DNA from: Paenibacillus_AQ nitricinens
GTDB taxonomy: Bacteria; Bacillota; Bacilli; Paenibacillales; Paenibacillaceae
Assembly (NCBI RefSeq): GCF_052056485.1
Contig: NZ_CP183948.1
Location: forward strand, 1,364,001 to 1,428,000
Length of the DNA stretch: 64,000 nucleotides
Direction of reading: 5' to 3'
The notes under the pieces were generated by a model. That model made no database searches. It saw only the letters and a list, made by a program, of their open reading frames with translations, and was not told the DNA's origin. The stretch's first letter is position 1, and each line of letters begins with the position of its first letter. Positions 1 through 8,958 of this stretch are shown one piece after another. The position numbers and the translations under genes were made by a program.

Positions 1-3000
1 CCCGAACTTTTTCGAATAAGATTCCTTGCATTCTCAGGATGGTATAGAACGGATTTGGGTCCGTCAGAGGGGCCCTACCAAGCCAATTATGAACCTGGAG
101 GTTATACGCCCTACATGACTGAGGTTGCTAAATTGATTCCTAACCATCCTCCTTCTATTTCGGTAGGGACACCGAATGGTATAACGCTAGTAAATGCGCC
201 TGGACTGAGTGGTATCAATATTGAAGGATATGTAAGTGATCCGGATAACGAAGATGTGACGGTTACTGCAGAGATTCCTAACGTATTTTATAAGAAGACT
301 GCAGTATATAAGGCGCAATCGTCAAAACCATTTTACATCCCAATAGATGCGATTGATGATGCTTTATCACCTGGGTCTTACAATATGATAATTACAGCAT
401 CTGATCCTTCAGGAATGAAACAATCAAAGAATTTAACTATAAATGTCAAACAGCAGATGAGGAATAAGTCATTTATCCTTATCAATACCCCTGTTGAAAC
501 GAGAACCAAATATTTTGATTCTGAAGGAGATTCGAAATCCACAGAACGTTTCAGATATGATCATAATCCTTATTTCTATGATAACTCTATGGGGATTATT
601 GGAGATTCAGGATTATGGAGAACATCTACTTATTCTTCATTCCCCTATAGTGGGGTATATATTGCGACCTTTCAGGGTCGAGATAATCCCAAAAATGATG
701 ACCGATTTGATGTTTACCGGAAATGGAGCCGGGATAATTTATCCTCTATGACTTTTCATGTGCATCGAAAGCCGATAGCTTTATTCAGTGCGAAGTTGAT
801 GGGAGGATATATTCAAATCTCTGATAGCTCTTACGATCTAGATCACATTACTGCTGCCAATAAAGGGCTTGTGGATAGACAATGGCAGTATAAGAAAACA
901 GAAGCTTCGATATGGAATGATGGCCAGCCGCCTAATCCGTTGCCAAGTAATGATCAATACGATATTCGGCTAAGAGTAAGGGACATGGATGGTGAAAATG
1001 GGTTAGGCATATGGAGTGATTGGTGCCAGAGGACAGTAGGAGCAGCTGCAAATCTACCTCCTGTAGCGCTATTCACAGTTGAGCCTAATATTGTTTCCTA
1101 CCGTAAGGCCACGACGATTATAGATAAATCATTTGATCCGGATAATGATCCGTTGGATATTTATTATTGGACAGTAATTAAAGATGGATGGAATAAAGTA
1201 TGGGAGCATTGGGGTGGAGCGACAACACCGCCGAATATCGCCGCGTTTGGACCAGGAAATTATCAAATAAATCTACAAGTACATGATAATCGTGGTTTGT
1301 GGTCGGAATGGTATAGTCAAAGCGTACAAGTCATGAATCACCCACCAGCAGCCGCTTTTAATATGCCAATTGAAGTATATCGAGATACGCTCATTACGAT
1401 GCAAAATACGACACCAGATCCAGATGAAGATGGAGATTCGCTGTCTTACGCATGGTACGCTAGACTTAATAACAGCCCTTATTATTATGCGGGTAGCAAT
1501 CGTAATCAATCCATGACAATCAGGGATTTAATTGCAAGGAGTGGGGTTTCACCACAACAAGCGATATCAGATGGATGGGAAATGCGACTTAATGTTACAG
1601 ATATACCAGTAAGCTCGAATGTTTCAGCATTGACTTCTTATGCTACACGTATGTTTACTGTTAAAAACCATATTCCAACAGCAGGAATTAATGGACCAAG
1701 CAGTGTTTATCAGTTTGATACTATAACATACTATGGGGTGGATTCTGATGATGATCCATCTGATATCAGTAGTTTGCAGTATTACTGGAAAGTTACAGAT
1801 AGTGATGGTGCAACTGAAATGTACCGAACTCCTAATATCAAGATTGATTTTCCTGAGTCTGGGATCTACATATTAGAACATTGGGTTGTGGACCAGATTG
1901 GTGATAAGTCCAACATAGCTACTCTGAAGGTAAATGTAGCTAAGAATCTGCCTCCAACCTTAACTCTCACAACTCCTGCAGGAACCGCAACTAATCCATC
2001 AGTAATAGATGCGGAGTTACAAGGAGATCCACTCATTAAGTGGACATATACAGATCCTGAAAACGATCCACAGGAAAAGTATAGACTAGAGTTTTATTCG
2101 AAGGATGATCTCTTGGTTAAGAGTGTTGAAAATCCGAATAGCAGCGGACTACTCAGACAATATCAAATAACAAACAACACATTTGAACGCTTCGAATATT
2201 TTACCGTCTATGGACGAGCCTTTTCAAAATTATCTTGGTCAGAAATATCAAATGAAAAAACATTCATCATCGATAACGCACCTAAGCCGGGATTCACTCT
2301 GATCACAGATACTGGTAAAGATGCGACTAAGGTACCGATTTACCGGACGGATGTTCTGAACATTAAGAGTGCCGCCTCTGATTTGGACGAACCAAAAGGA
2401 GATACAATAAGCCACAAGTATTTCTTAAAACCATCAAGTGGAACAGAAGCCCTAGCGAGCACTCAAAAGGACTTCACGAAGCAGTTTAGTGGTCATGGTG
2501 TCTTTACCTTTAGACAAATCGTTACAGATTCATTGGGTCTGCAACGTGAGCTTTCGCAGAACATTACAGTAGTCAACCGGATACCGATGACTACAATAAC
2601 GTACCCAACCAGTGTTGATCCATCTAACCCGACAATCGCAAGCACACTTACCCCGATCATTAAATGGGATTATCAAGATGAAGACGGAGATCTTCAGCAA
2701 CGTTATAAGGTGCGAATTATTAACTTGGCCACAGGTGTAATCAAGGTACAATCTGGTGAGCAAGTATCAAGCGCTAAGCAATGGCAGATTCCAGTTGGTT
2801 CACTGATCGAAAACGAGAAGTATGCAGTCGAGGTTGAAGTTTTTGACGGGTTCAGCTGGGGCAATGTTTCTGCACGTAAATATTTCATGGTTAATCTATT
2901 AAGTATAAAAGGTGGAGTGAAGCACACTGAAGAGTGGAACAACAACCGTAAAGGTTATAATCTGAAAAAGAGCGGCAATGAGGAGAGTCCAAGAGGATAC

Positions 3001-3291
3001 AATGTATTTTGGGCAGGTGAACGTTTTGTTCTGCAAGGTACAGCAACAGGTCTCCCAGATACTGTACAAGTGACTATGAACGGAGGGTTTACTACGCAGC
3101 TCAGCCCAACTAACGACGATAAAACCTTCTGGACAGGTGAAATGTACGATAGCTCTTTTGAAAAGCTACCCGATGGTCCTGTTACTTTTACCTTTACGGC
3201 TCAGAATGCGTACAACACCAAAACGGATACAGTTACCGTTGTTATATCATCAGATTGGGCGGAGTATTTCCAAAGTCATCGAATAAAGTAG
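1..3291 (+). CDS. Large Ig/PKD-repeat surface or secreted protein, 5' partial
   Basis: The frame is open from the first base of the window, so the gene starts upstream and the TTG at 55 is only the first possible start codon seen here. About 1,096 residues are visible and end at a TAA-less stop TAG. They consist of repeated beta-rich modules of roughly 90-110 residues. Several modules carry the D-P-D-x-D/D-P-E-N-D acidic turn and the 'NHPP/NLPP' linker typical of PKD and Ig-like folds. The last 130 residues form a distinct module with a W-x-G-E motif. The visible part has no enzyme motif and no LPxTG or SLH anchor at the C-terminus. Such proteins usually act outside the cell as adhesion or scaffold parts; the role here is unknown. 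No clear terminator follows it. Confidence 0.75.
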   Translation, partial: PELFRIRFLAFSGWYRTDLGPSEGPYQANYEPGGYTPYMTEVAKLIPNHPPSISVGTPNGITLVNAPGLSGINIEGYVSDPDNEDVTVTAEIPNVFYKKTAVYKAQSSKPFYIPIDAIDDALSPGSYNMIITASDPSGMKQSKNLTINVKQQMRNKSFILINTPVETRTKYFDSEGDSKSTERFRYDHNPYFYDNSMGIIGDSGLWRTSTYSSFPYSGVYIATFQGRDNPKNDDRFDVYRKWSRDNLSSMTFHVHRKPIALFSAKLMGGYIQISDSSYDLDHITAANKGLVDRQWQYKKTEASIWNDGQPPNPLPSNDQYDIRLRVRDMDGENGLGIWSDWCQRTVGAAANLPPVALFTVEPNIVSYRKATTIIDKSFDPDNDPLDIYYWTVIKDGWNKVWEHWGGATTPPNIAAFGPGNYQINLQVHDNRGLWSEWYSQSVQVMNHPPAAAFNMPIEVYRDTLITMQNTTPDPDEDGDSLSYAWYARLNNSPYYYAGSNRNQSMTIRDLIARSGVSPQQAISDGWEMRLNVTDIPVSSNVSALTSYATRMFTVKNHIPTAGINGPSSVYQFDTITYYGVDSDDDPSDISSLQYYWKVTDSDGATEMYRTPNIKIDFPESGIYILEHWVVDQIGDKSNIATLKVNVAKNLPPTLTLTTPAGTATNPSVIDAELQGDPLIKWTYTDPENDPQEKYRLEFYSKDDLLVKSVENPNSSGLLRQYQITNNTFERFEYFTVYGRAFSKLSWSEISNEKTFIIDNAPKPGFTLITDTGKDATKVPIYRTDVLNIKSAASDLDEPKGDTISHKYFLKPSSGTEALASTQKDFTKQFSGHGVFTFRQIVTDSLGLQRELSQNITVVNRIPMTTITYPTSVDPSNPTIASTLTPIIKWDYQDEDGDLQQRYKVRIINLATGVIKVQSGEQVSSAKQWQIPVGSLIENEKYAVEVEVFDGFSWGNVSARKYFMVNLLSIKGGVKHTEEWNNNRKGYNLKKSGNEESPRGYNVFWAGERFVLQGTATGLPDTVQVTMNGGFTTQLSPTNDDKTFWTGEMYDSSFEKLPDGPVTFTFTAQNAYNTKTDTVTVVISSDWAEYFQSHRIK

Positions 3292-3391
3292 AGTAGGGCC
3301 TATATCACCTATCCCATTTCTTTTTTGCGTGACTTCACAGGATCATGTTAATGTTGAAGCATTGTATCAAACATTGATAGGGGTAGGAGAT

Positions 3392-4171
3392 ATGATTCGA
3401 GAGTTAACACCAGCGGAAATGAAATCAATCTTGAGTTTGATAAATAGGGAACAACATTTTTTATACTATTCATACCTTACAGCTCGTAAGCATAATTCGG
3501 TACATTATGGACATTTTACTGAACAGGGGGAGCTGCTCGGCGTATTGGCCTTTTTAAGGGGGCTCCCATTCTATGCTTTTTCCGTATTCCCTGTGGAGAA
3601 GTCTTTTTGTCTCCGGTCCGTGCTTTCATTTATGAAAGAACAACTGAATTTACCTGACAATGCTGTCGGTAGCGCAATCGTTAATGAAGAAGTTATGGTT
3701 GTACTTGATTCACAGCTTGAGCTTGTTAAGTCTCCCAAAAAGCTGCTTCTAATGAAGCATATCCATCAAGAAGCGTTACCGCCGGTGGATAAAAGCGTTT
3801 TACCTTTGGGTCCTTCTTATTTTGAGCTTATTGAGTCGAAAATGGCCGATTTAGAAACAATGGCTTTTTCAAAAGAAGAATTGCAGTATCCGTTCTATGG
3901 TGTGATGGAACAACATGAGCTGATTGCGGTAGGTGGATACCATATTTATAGCGAGGATTACGTTGAATTGGGGAACATCGGCACGGATGTAAGATGGAGA
4001 AGGCAAGGCTACGGAAAAAAGATCTGCGCAGAGCTCACCCGAGCGGGGAGAAGGGTTACCTCCAACGTTTATTTGAATGTCCTTGAAGAGAATACAGGTG
4101 CAATTTCTCTATATCAATCGATCGGTTATGAACTCATGTGCAGTCAGTACATGGTTGAATTCGTTATTTGA
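3392..4171 (+). CDS. GNAT family N-acetyltransferase
   Basis: This 259-residue protein has a C-terminal GNAT core. Near residues 180-235 it shows the acetyl-CoA loop pattern R-R-x-G-x-G (RRQGYG) followed by the usual late strand with an N-x-x-A-x-x-L-Y-x-x-x-G-Y motif (NTGAISLYQSIGY). The N-terminal 120 residues are a separate domain that I do not recognise, as in two-domain Bacillales acetyltransferases. I chose the ATG at 3392 because GGGG and GGAG stretches lie just upstream. A GTG at 3329 in the same frame has no ribosome binding site. The acceptor substrate cannot be told. A strong bidirectional terminator follows 6 bases after the stop. Confidence 0.7.
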   Translation: MIRELTPAEMKSILSLINREQHFLYYSYLTARKHNSVHYGHFTEQGELLGVLAFLRGLPFYAFSVFPVEKSFCLRSVLSFMKEQLNLPDNAVGSAIVNEEVMVVLDSQLELVKSPKKLLLMKHIHQEALPPVDKSVLPLGPSYFELIESKMADLETMAFSKEELQYPFYGVMEQHELIAVGGYHIYSEDYVELGNIGTDVRWRRQGYGKKICAELTRAGRRVTSNVYLNVLEENTGAISLYQSIGYELMCSQYMVEFVI

Positions 4172-4176
4172 TGGTT

Positions 4177-4217
4177 AAAAAGGACTAAGCGGAATTACAA
4201 TCCGCTTAGTCCTTTTT
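4177..4217. terminator. Bidirectional rho-independent terminator
   Basis: A perfect 17-bp stem (AAAAAGGACTAAGCGGA and its complement) encloses a 7-base loop and has A and T tracts at its outer ends. It can terminate both the acetyltransferase gene on the left and the convergent YiiX-like gene on the right. Confidence 0.9.
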
Positions 4218-4234
4218 AACAAGCATTGAGCCTT

Positions 4235-4867
4235 TTATACGACCCCTTCAGTCCGGTCTTCATTTATTCGCATCATTCGTGCGGCAACCGAAGTATTATG
4301 TAATGGTAAAGAAGATGCACGGGCAGAGGCTCTCTGAGCTCTACGTAAATAATACGATAGCTTGCCAGTAAAAATCTTATGTGCACAGAGTGAAAGAGCG
4401 AAATCTTCCGGTGTAACGAAGCAGGAAGGCTTATTCACAGGCTGAACTGCAGTTTCTTCAAATAAAGAGGCAACGAAATGGGAACAAAAATAAGCATTTT
4501 CTCTATCGATTTTAATATTTAGAAGCACACCTATTAATCCTAAAAGATGGTATTTATAACGCTCCTGATTTTGCATCATCCCTTGGACGTGATTGTACAT
4601 CGTATCGTATTCCTCAGCGCTAACACGCAACTGATAGATGGAACAATTAGCACTGTTATAAAAAGGGTCGATAAAGTTCTCCTGGATTAGTCCTGCCACA
4701 AATGGATTGTGCATTTTTTTTCTTCCGAAGCTGTATACCTCCCGCAGTTCACAGTCAAAGGCGATCGAAGCATGATTCAGATCGGCTTTTGTAAACCACT
4801 TTATAAAACCACTAAAGGCCGTACCTGTACCGGTAAGCACAATAAAGATGTCCTTATTCGAACTCAT
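4235..4867 (-). CDS. YiiX/NlpC-P60-like permuted papain-fold protein
   Basis: The 210-residue product has the signature layout of permuted NlpC/P60 (YiiX/YebB-like) proteins: an early 'NHASIAFD' segment with the candidate catalytic His near residue 32, and a later 'YFCSHFVASLF' segment with the candidate nucleophile Cys near residue 127. It has no signal peptide, so it probably acts in the cytoplasm. Family members are thought to cut peptide or lipid amide bonds; the substrate here is unknown. The ATG at 4867 is preferred because AAAGGAA lies 8 bases upstream. A TTG two codons earlier sits too close to that site. The gene stands alone between two terminator or promoter regions. Confidence 0.6.
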   Translation of the reverse strand: MSSNKDIFIVLTGTGTAFSGFIKWFTKADLNHASIAFDCELREVYSFGRKKMHNPFVAGLIQENFIDPFYNSANCSIYQLRVSAEEYDTMYNHVQGMMQNQERYKYHLLGLIGVLLNIKIDRENAYFCSHFVASLFEETAVQPVNKPSCFVTPEDFALSLCAHKIFTGKLSYYLRRAQRASARASSLPLHNTSVAARMMRINEDRTEGVV

Positions 4868-5093
4868 GTTCAAAATTCCTTTCCACTAGGAAATGTTGGG
4901 TAATGCATGAAAACTATGCTTAACTAACTCCATCTTACTGTATATTTGAGCATTGTAAAACAATCTTTAGTCGTAATTAAAAACTAGACCATAGACTAGT
5001 GCAATTCTGGCTTGTCTCATAGTTCATGTGTGTATATAAATACGTCGATATTGCAAAAGATAAGCTGTTCAAATAAAGAGTTTTTAAAAACAA

Positions 5094-5123
5094 TTGGAAT
5101 TGCTTCCACACTAATGATACAAT
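5094..5123 (+). promoter_or_regulatory. Sigma-A promoter of tkt
   Basis: TTGGAA (-35) and TACAAT (-10) are separated by 18 bases, and AGAGGAGG lies just before the tkt start. The -35 region overlaps the small palindrome GGAA-TTGC-TTCC, which could be a regulatory site. The remaining 4868-5093 interval is AT-rich and holds nothing else I can name. Confidence 0.55.
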
Positions 5124-5169
5124 AAGAGTCAAAATGACATTCTTGAGATTTCAGAGGAGGAACTATTAA

Positions 5170-7212
5170 ATGAGTGAACAAGAACAAGCGATTCAAAAGG
5201 AAGAAAACTCAACTGTAGATAACCTGTCCATTACAACGATTCGTACTTTGGCGATTGACGCCATTGAAAAAGCAAACTCCGGCCATCCAGGTATGCCAAT
5301 GGGTTCTGCACCAATGGGCTACCAATTGTTTGCAAAAACAATGAAACACAACCCTGATCATCCGACATGGGTAAACCGTGACCGTTTTGTATTGTCCGCA
5401 GGACATGGTTCTATGCTTCTATACAGCTTGTTGCACCTTAGTGGTTATGATCTTCCTATGGAAGAATTGAAAAATTTCCGTCAATGGGGCAGCTTGACTC
5501 CAGGTCACCCGGAAGTGGGGCATACCGCTGGTGTTGATGCTACAACAGGTCCACTTGGACAAGGTATTGGTATGGCTGTTGGTATGGCTATGGCTGAAGC
5601 GCAACTCAGTGCTACTTACAACAAAGATGAACATAAAGTGATTGACCACTATACTTACGCCATTTGTGGTGATGGTGACCTGATGGAAGGGATCTCTTCC
5701 GAGTCCGCTTCACTCGCTGGTCATTTGAAACTGGGCAAATTGGTTGTATTGTATGATTCAAATGATATTTCCCTTGATGGTAAATTGAACCTTTCGTTCT
5801 CCGAGAACGTGGCTCAACGTTTTGATGCTTATGGCTGGCAAGTACTTCGCGTTGAAGACGGAAATGATCTTCCTGCTATCGCCAAAGCGATTGCTGAAGC
5901 TCAAGCTGAGACTAGCAAACCGACATTGATCGAAGTGAAAACTGTTATTGGTTATGGTAGCCCTAACAAACAAGGTAAAGGCGGCCATGGCGGTACTCAC
6001 GGTTCCCCACTTGGAGCAGAAGAAGCTAAGCTTACCAAAGATTTCTACAAATGGGTATACGAAGAAGATTTCTATGTACCTGACGAAGTTCGTGCTCATT
6101 TTGCAGAAGTGAAGAAAAACGGAATCGCAGCTAACAAAGCTTGGGATGACAAATTTTCGGCTTACAAAAAAGCATATCCAGAGCTTGCTGTACAATTTGA
6201 AACAGTAATCAACGGCGATCTTCCAGAAGGCTGGGATGCTAACCTTCCAACTTACACTACTGAAGATAAAGCAGTATCTACTCGTGTAGCTTCCGGTAGT
6301 GCACTTAATGGTCTGACTGCTGGTGTTCCACAGCTTGTGGGCGGTTCTGCTGACTTGGAAAGCTCCACTATGACGCATTTGAATGGTTTGACATCGTTCA
6401 CACCAGAATCTTATGATGGCCGCAACATCTACTTCGGCGTACGTGAGTTTGGTATGGCTGCTGCCATGAACGGTATTGCACTGCACACGGGTCTTAAAGT
6501 ATTCGGAGGAACATTCTTCGTGTTCACAGACTACCTGCGTCCAGCCATTCGTTTGGCTTCGATCATGAAATTGCCAGTAACCTATGTACTGACACATGAC
6601 AGTATTGCAGTTGGTGAAGATGGTCCTACGCATGAACCAATCGAACAATTGGCTTCCCTGCGTATCATCCCAGGTCTGACTGTTATTCGTCCGGCTGATG
6701 CTAACGAAACTTCAGCAGCATGGGCTTATGCTATGGAAAACAAAGACAATCCGGTCGCTTTGGTTCTGACTCGTCAAAACTTGCCAATTCTTGCTGGAAC
6801 AGTTGATGGCGTTCGTGAAAACATCAAACGTGGTGGTTATGTTGTCTCTGATTCCAAGAATGGCACTCCACAAGCACAACTGATCGCTACTGGTTCTGAA
6901 GTACAGCTGGCTGTTAAAGCACAAGCTGCTTTGGCTGAAGAAGGTATCGATGTTCGTGTAATCAGCTTGCCAAGCTGGGATCTGTTCGAAAAACAAGATA
7001 AAGAATACCGTGATTCCGTTATTCTTCCAGGAGTTAAGGCTCGTCTTGCAATCGAAATGGCACAAACCTTTGGCTGGGAACGTTACACTGGTGACCAAGG
7101 CGATATCCTCGGCATCACTACTTTCGGAGCTTCCGCACCTGGAGACAGAGTAATGAAAGAATACGGCTTTACTGTTGAGAATGTAGTTAGCCGTGTGAAA
7201 GCACTTCTGTAA
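5170..7212 (+). CDS. tkt: Transketolase
   Basis: This 680-residue thiamine-diphosphate enzyme moves two-carbon ketol units between sugar phosphates in the non-oxidative pentose phosphate pathway. Visible marks are the N-terminal 'SGHPG' histidine, the ThDP/Mg motif 'GDGDLMEG' near residue 168, 'GHGGTHGSPLG' near 275, the pyrimidine domain (residues ~350-530) with 'GVREFGMAAAMNG', and the C-terminal domain beginning near 545. Length matches bacterial transketolases. It starts at an ATG behind AGAGGAGG. ppnP follows after 33 bases with no terminator between, so the two are probably cotranscribed. Confidence 0.96.
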   Translation: MSEQEQAIQKEENSTVDNLSITTIRTLAIDAIEKANSGHPGMPMGSAPMGYQLFAKTMKHNPDHPTWVNRDRFVLSAGHGSMLLYSLLHLSGYDLPMEELKNFRQWGSLTPGHPEVGHTAGVDATTGPLGQGIGMAVGMAMAEAQLSATYNKDEHKVIDHYTYAICGDGDLMEGISSESASLAGHLKLGKLVVLYDSNDISLDGKLNLSFSENVAQRFDAYGWQVLRVEDGNDLPAIAKAIAEAQAETSKPTLIEVKTVIGYGSPNKQGKGGHGGTHGSPLGAEEAKLTKDFYKWVYEEDFYVPDEVRAHFAEVKKNGIAANKAWDDKFSAYKKAYPELAVQFETVINGDLPEGWDANLPTYTTEDKAVSTRVASGSALNGLTAGVPQLVGGSADLESSTMTHLNGLTSFTPESYDGRNIYFGVREFGMAAAMNGIALHTGLKVFGGTFFVFTDYLRPAIRLASIMKLPVTYVLTHDSIAVGEDGPTHEPIEQLASLRIIPGLTVIRPADANETSAAWAYAMENKDNPVALVLTRQNLPILAGTVDGVRENIKRGGYVVSDSKNGTPQAQLIATGSEVQLAVKAQAALAEEGIDVRVISLPSWDLFEKQDKEYRDSVILPGVKARLAIEMAQTFGWERYTGDQGDILGITTFGASAPGDRVMKEYGFTVENVVSRVKALL

Positions 7213-7245
7213 TTAACTGAATAATCATTAGGGGGAGAACAAGTA

Positions 7246-7563
7246 ATGAGTCAGTTTAACAACGCAACGATTGAAAAAGCAGCCAATGTATATTATGGCG
7301 GACAAGTAACCAGCCGTACGGTAATCTTGCAGGATGGAACTAAGGTGACGCTTGGTATCATGTTGCCTGGTGTATATGAATTTGGTACGGATGGTCCTGA
7401 AATTATGGAGATTCTGTCCGGCGATCTTAAAGTGCTGCTTCCCGGCACTGAGGGTTGGCAGGAGATTAAGGGAGCGGCAACGTTCAATGTCCCTGGCAAC
7501 TCAAAATTTGCGTTGGAAGTATTTGAAGTAACTGATTATTGCTGTTCTTACCCGGTTCTATAA
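7246..7563 (+). CDS. ppnP: Pyrimidine/purine nucleoside phosphorylase
   Basis: The 105-residue single-domain cupin matches the PpnP (YaiE, formerly DUF1255) family in length and in its conserved 'GVYEFGTDGPEIMEILSG' and 'FNVPGNSKFALEV' strands. Members phosphorolyse many nucleosides to the base and ribose-1-phosphate. Its position right after tkt suggests that ribose phosphate released from nucleosides is fed to the pentose phosphate pathway (inference). GGGGGAGAAC supplies the ribosome binding site. Confidence 0.88.
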   Translation: MSQFNNATIEKAANVYYGGQVTSRTVILQDGTKVTLGIMLPGVYEFGTDGPEIMEILSGDLKVLLPGTEGWQEIKGAATFNVPGNSKFALEVFEVTDYCCSYPVL

Positions 7564-7591
7564 GTGTTTTGAAAATCATAAAGACAGCAAC

Positions 7592-7629
7592 GCAGCGATT
7601 CTCCTGTTAATGGAGAACCGCTGCTTTTT
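7592..7629 (+). terminator. Terminator of tkt-ppnP
   Basis: GCAGCG-a-TTCTCC pairs with GGAGAA-c-CGCTGC around a 7-base loop and is followed by TTTTTG, 29 bases after the ppnP stop. Confidence 0.85.
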
Positions 7630-7742
7630 GATTTTTAGTGGCGATGCAGAGTCAGCTGTGACCGATAGCAATGGCTGTGGCTTGTTGCTGCAAAAGTTAC
7701 TCTAGCATATTTCCATTAACAAACAAAATTCCCATATAGAAA

Positions 7743-7782
7743 GACCGCCTCACACATTTGAATAGTCATGTGTGAAGCGGTC
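7743..7782 (-). terminator. Terminator of the beta-hydroxyacid dehydrogenase gene
   Basis: GACCGC and TCACACAT pair with ATGTGTGA and GCGGTC across a 10-base loop. Read on the minus strand, the stem is followed by TTTCTAT and lies about 40 bases after the dehydrogenase stop. Confidence 0.7.
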
Positions 7783-7821
7783 GTAAATGTTTCTAACTAG
7801 AGTAGGTTTTAGTTTTTGAAT

Positions 7822-8724
7822 TTATTTATCGGATACAGTAGAACCCATTTTTTGTCCGATCCACTCTTCATAGCATTTCACTACAGCGGAGAGGTCTTCG
7901 TCGCCATAGCCTTGGGTAAACCCGGCTTGGAACATACTTTTGGCTAGTCCCAGCATTGGAGAAGGGACGCCTGTGAAATCGCTGTGGGCGGAGGCTAACT
8001 TCAAATCCTTTAACATTAATGCAAGGGAGAACTGATTGCTGAAATCATTTTCTATGATTTTACGGCCTTTAAGCTCTGCTTGTTTGCTACCCGCAGAACC
8101 AAGCTGCACTAGTTCAAGGAACTTGTCAGCTGGAACACCTGATTTTACAGCGATAGCGAACCCTTCAGCCAGGGCAACATTATGAATTCCGACCATAGCA
8201 TTATGAGCCAGCTTGGCTACAGCACCACTGCCGTTCTCACCCATATGTATCAGCTTTTTACCCAAAGTATCGAAGATATCGCGATGCTGTTCTATGACTT
8301 CAGCACTGCCGCCAACCATGAACACCAAGGTTCCTTCAATAGCTGCCGGCTTGCTTCCAGTCACTGGAGCGTCAAGGAAATGTCCGCCCCGGGCTTCTAC
8401 AGCAGTGGCAATTTCGTGAACTAGTCCTGGAGAAATTGTGCTAGAATCAATAATTAAGCCGCCTGGCTTAAGCGCATCTAGAATACCATCCTGACCATAA
8501 AACACTTCACGAACCGAATCATCATTACTGATCATGGTAATAATAACATCCTTACCTTCAGTGGCAGCACGTGGCGTAAGAGCGGTCAGAGCACCTTCTG
8601 CTTCAAGAGGTTTACATTTAGCTGCCGTACGGTTGTACACTGTCACCTGAAAGCCGCCACGAAGCAAGTTGGAAGCCATTGGCGCTCCCATTGTTCCAAG
8701 TCCGATAAAACCGATTTGTTTCAT
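7822..8724 (-). CDS. NAD(P)-dependent beta-hydroxyacid dehydrogenase (3-hydroxyisobutyrate dehydrogenase / tartronate semialdehyde reductase family)
   Basis: The 300-residue protein opens with the dinucleotide-binding motif 'FIGLGTMGAPMA' at residues 5-16. The substrate loop 'DAPVTGSKPAAIEGTL' is near residue 120, and the catalytic lysine lies in 'GAVAKLAHNAM' near residue 171. Length fits the family, which reduces or oxidises short 3-hydroxy acids such as 3-hydroxyisobutyrate, tartronate semialdehyde or succinic semialdehyde. The exact substrate cannot be set from sequence, and no catabolic genes flank it. Translation starts at an ATG after AAGGTGG. Confidence 0.85.
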   Translation of the reverse strand: MKQIGFIGLGTMGAPMASNLLRGGFQVTVYNRTAAKCKPLEAEGALTALTPRAATEGKDVIITMISNDDSVREVFYGQDGILDALKPGGLIIDSSTISPGLVHEIATAVEARGGHFLDAPVTGSKPAAIEGTLVFMVGGSAEVIEQHRDIFDTLGKKLIHMGENGSGAVAKLAHNAMVGIHNVALAEGFAIAVKSGVPADKFLELVQLGSAGSKQAELKGRKIIENDFSNQFSLALMLKDLKLASAHSDFTGVPSPMLGLAKSMFQAGFTQGYGDEDLSAVVKCYEEWIGQKMGSTVSDK

Positions 8725-8866
8725 TTATATAGCCACCTTCCGTTTTCTTCATTCTATCACGGCACTTAGGCCAGCACCACAGCTCAGCCTTGCCTAATGA
8801 TGCGGGAAACGCTTCCATGAAACTTTCGAAAACTTGGTTCTAAAGCCCGGGATGTGCCCTAAGACC

Positions 8867-8895
8867 TTGCCAGTCAAGGCAAATTAAAGTATCCT
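8867..8895 (+). promoter_or_regulatory. Possible pgi promoter
   Basis: TTGCCA and TATCCT lie 17 bases apart, about 65 bases before pgi. Both hexamers deviate from consensus, and TATAAA just downstream is an alternative -10 element. Confidence 0.35.
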
Positions 8896-8958
8896 AATTA
8901 TAAAGTTGTAACAAGCGGTTTCAAATTTAAAGAGATAAACAGGAGGTTTCCATTACCG

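Noticed and set aside
5758..6648. 296-codon minus-strand frame inside tkt
   Set aside because: It lies fully antisense to transketolase, has a Cys/Phe-rich composition typical of shadow frames and lacks a ribosome binding site.
8804..8817. cre-like (CcpA) site GGGAAACGCTTCCA upstream of pgi
   Set aside because: It has three mismatches to TGWAANCGNTNWCA and lies about 140 bases from the start; too weak to call.
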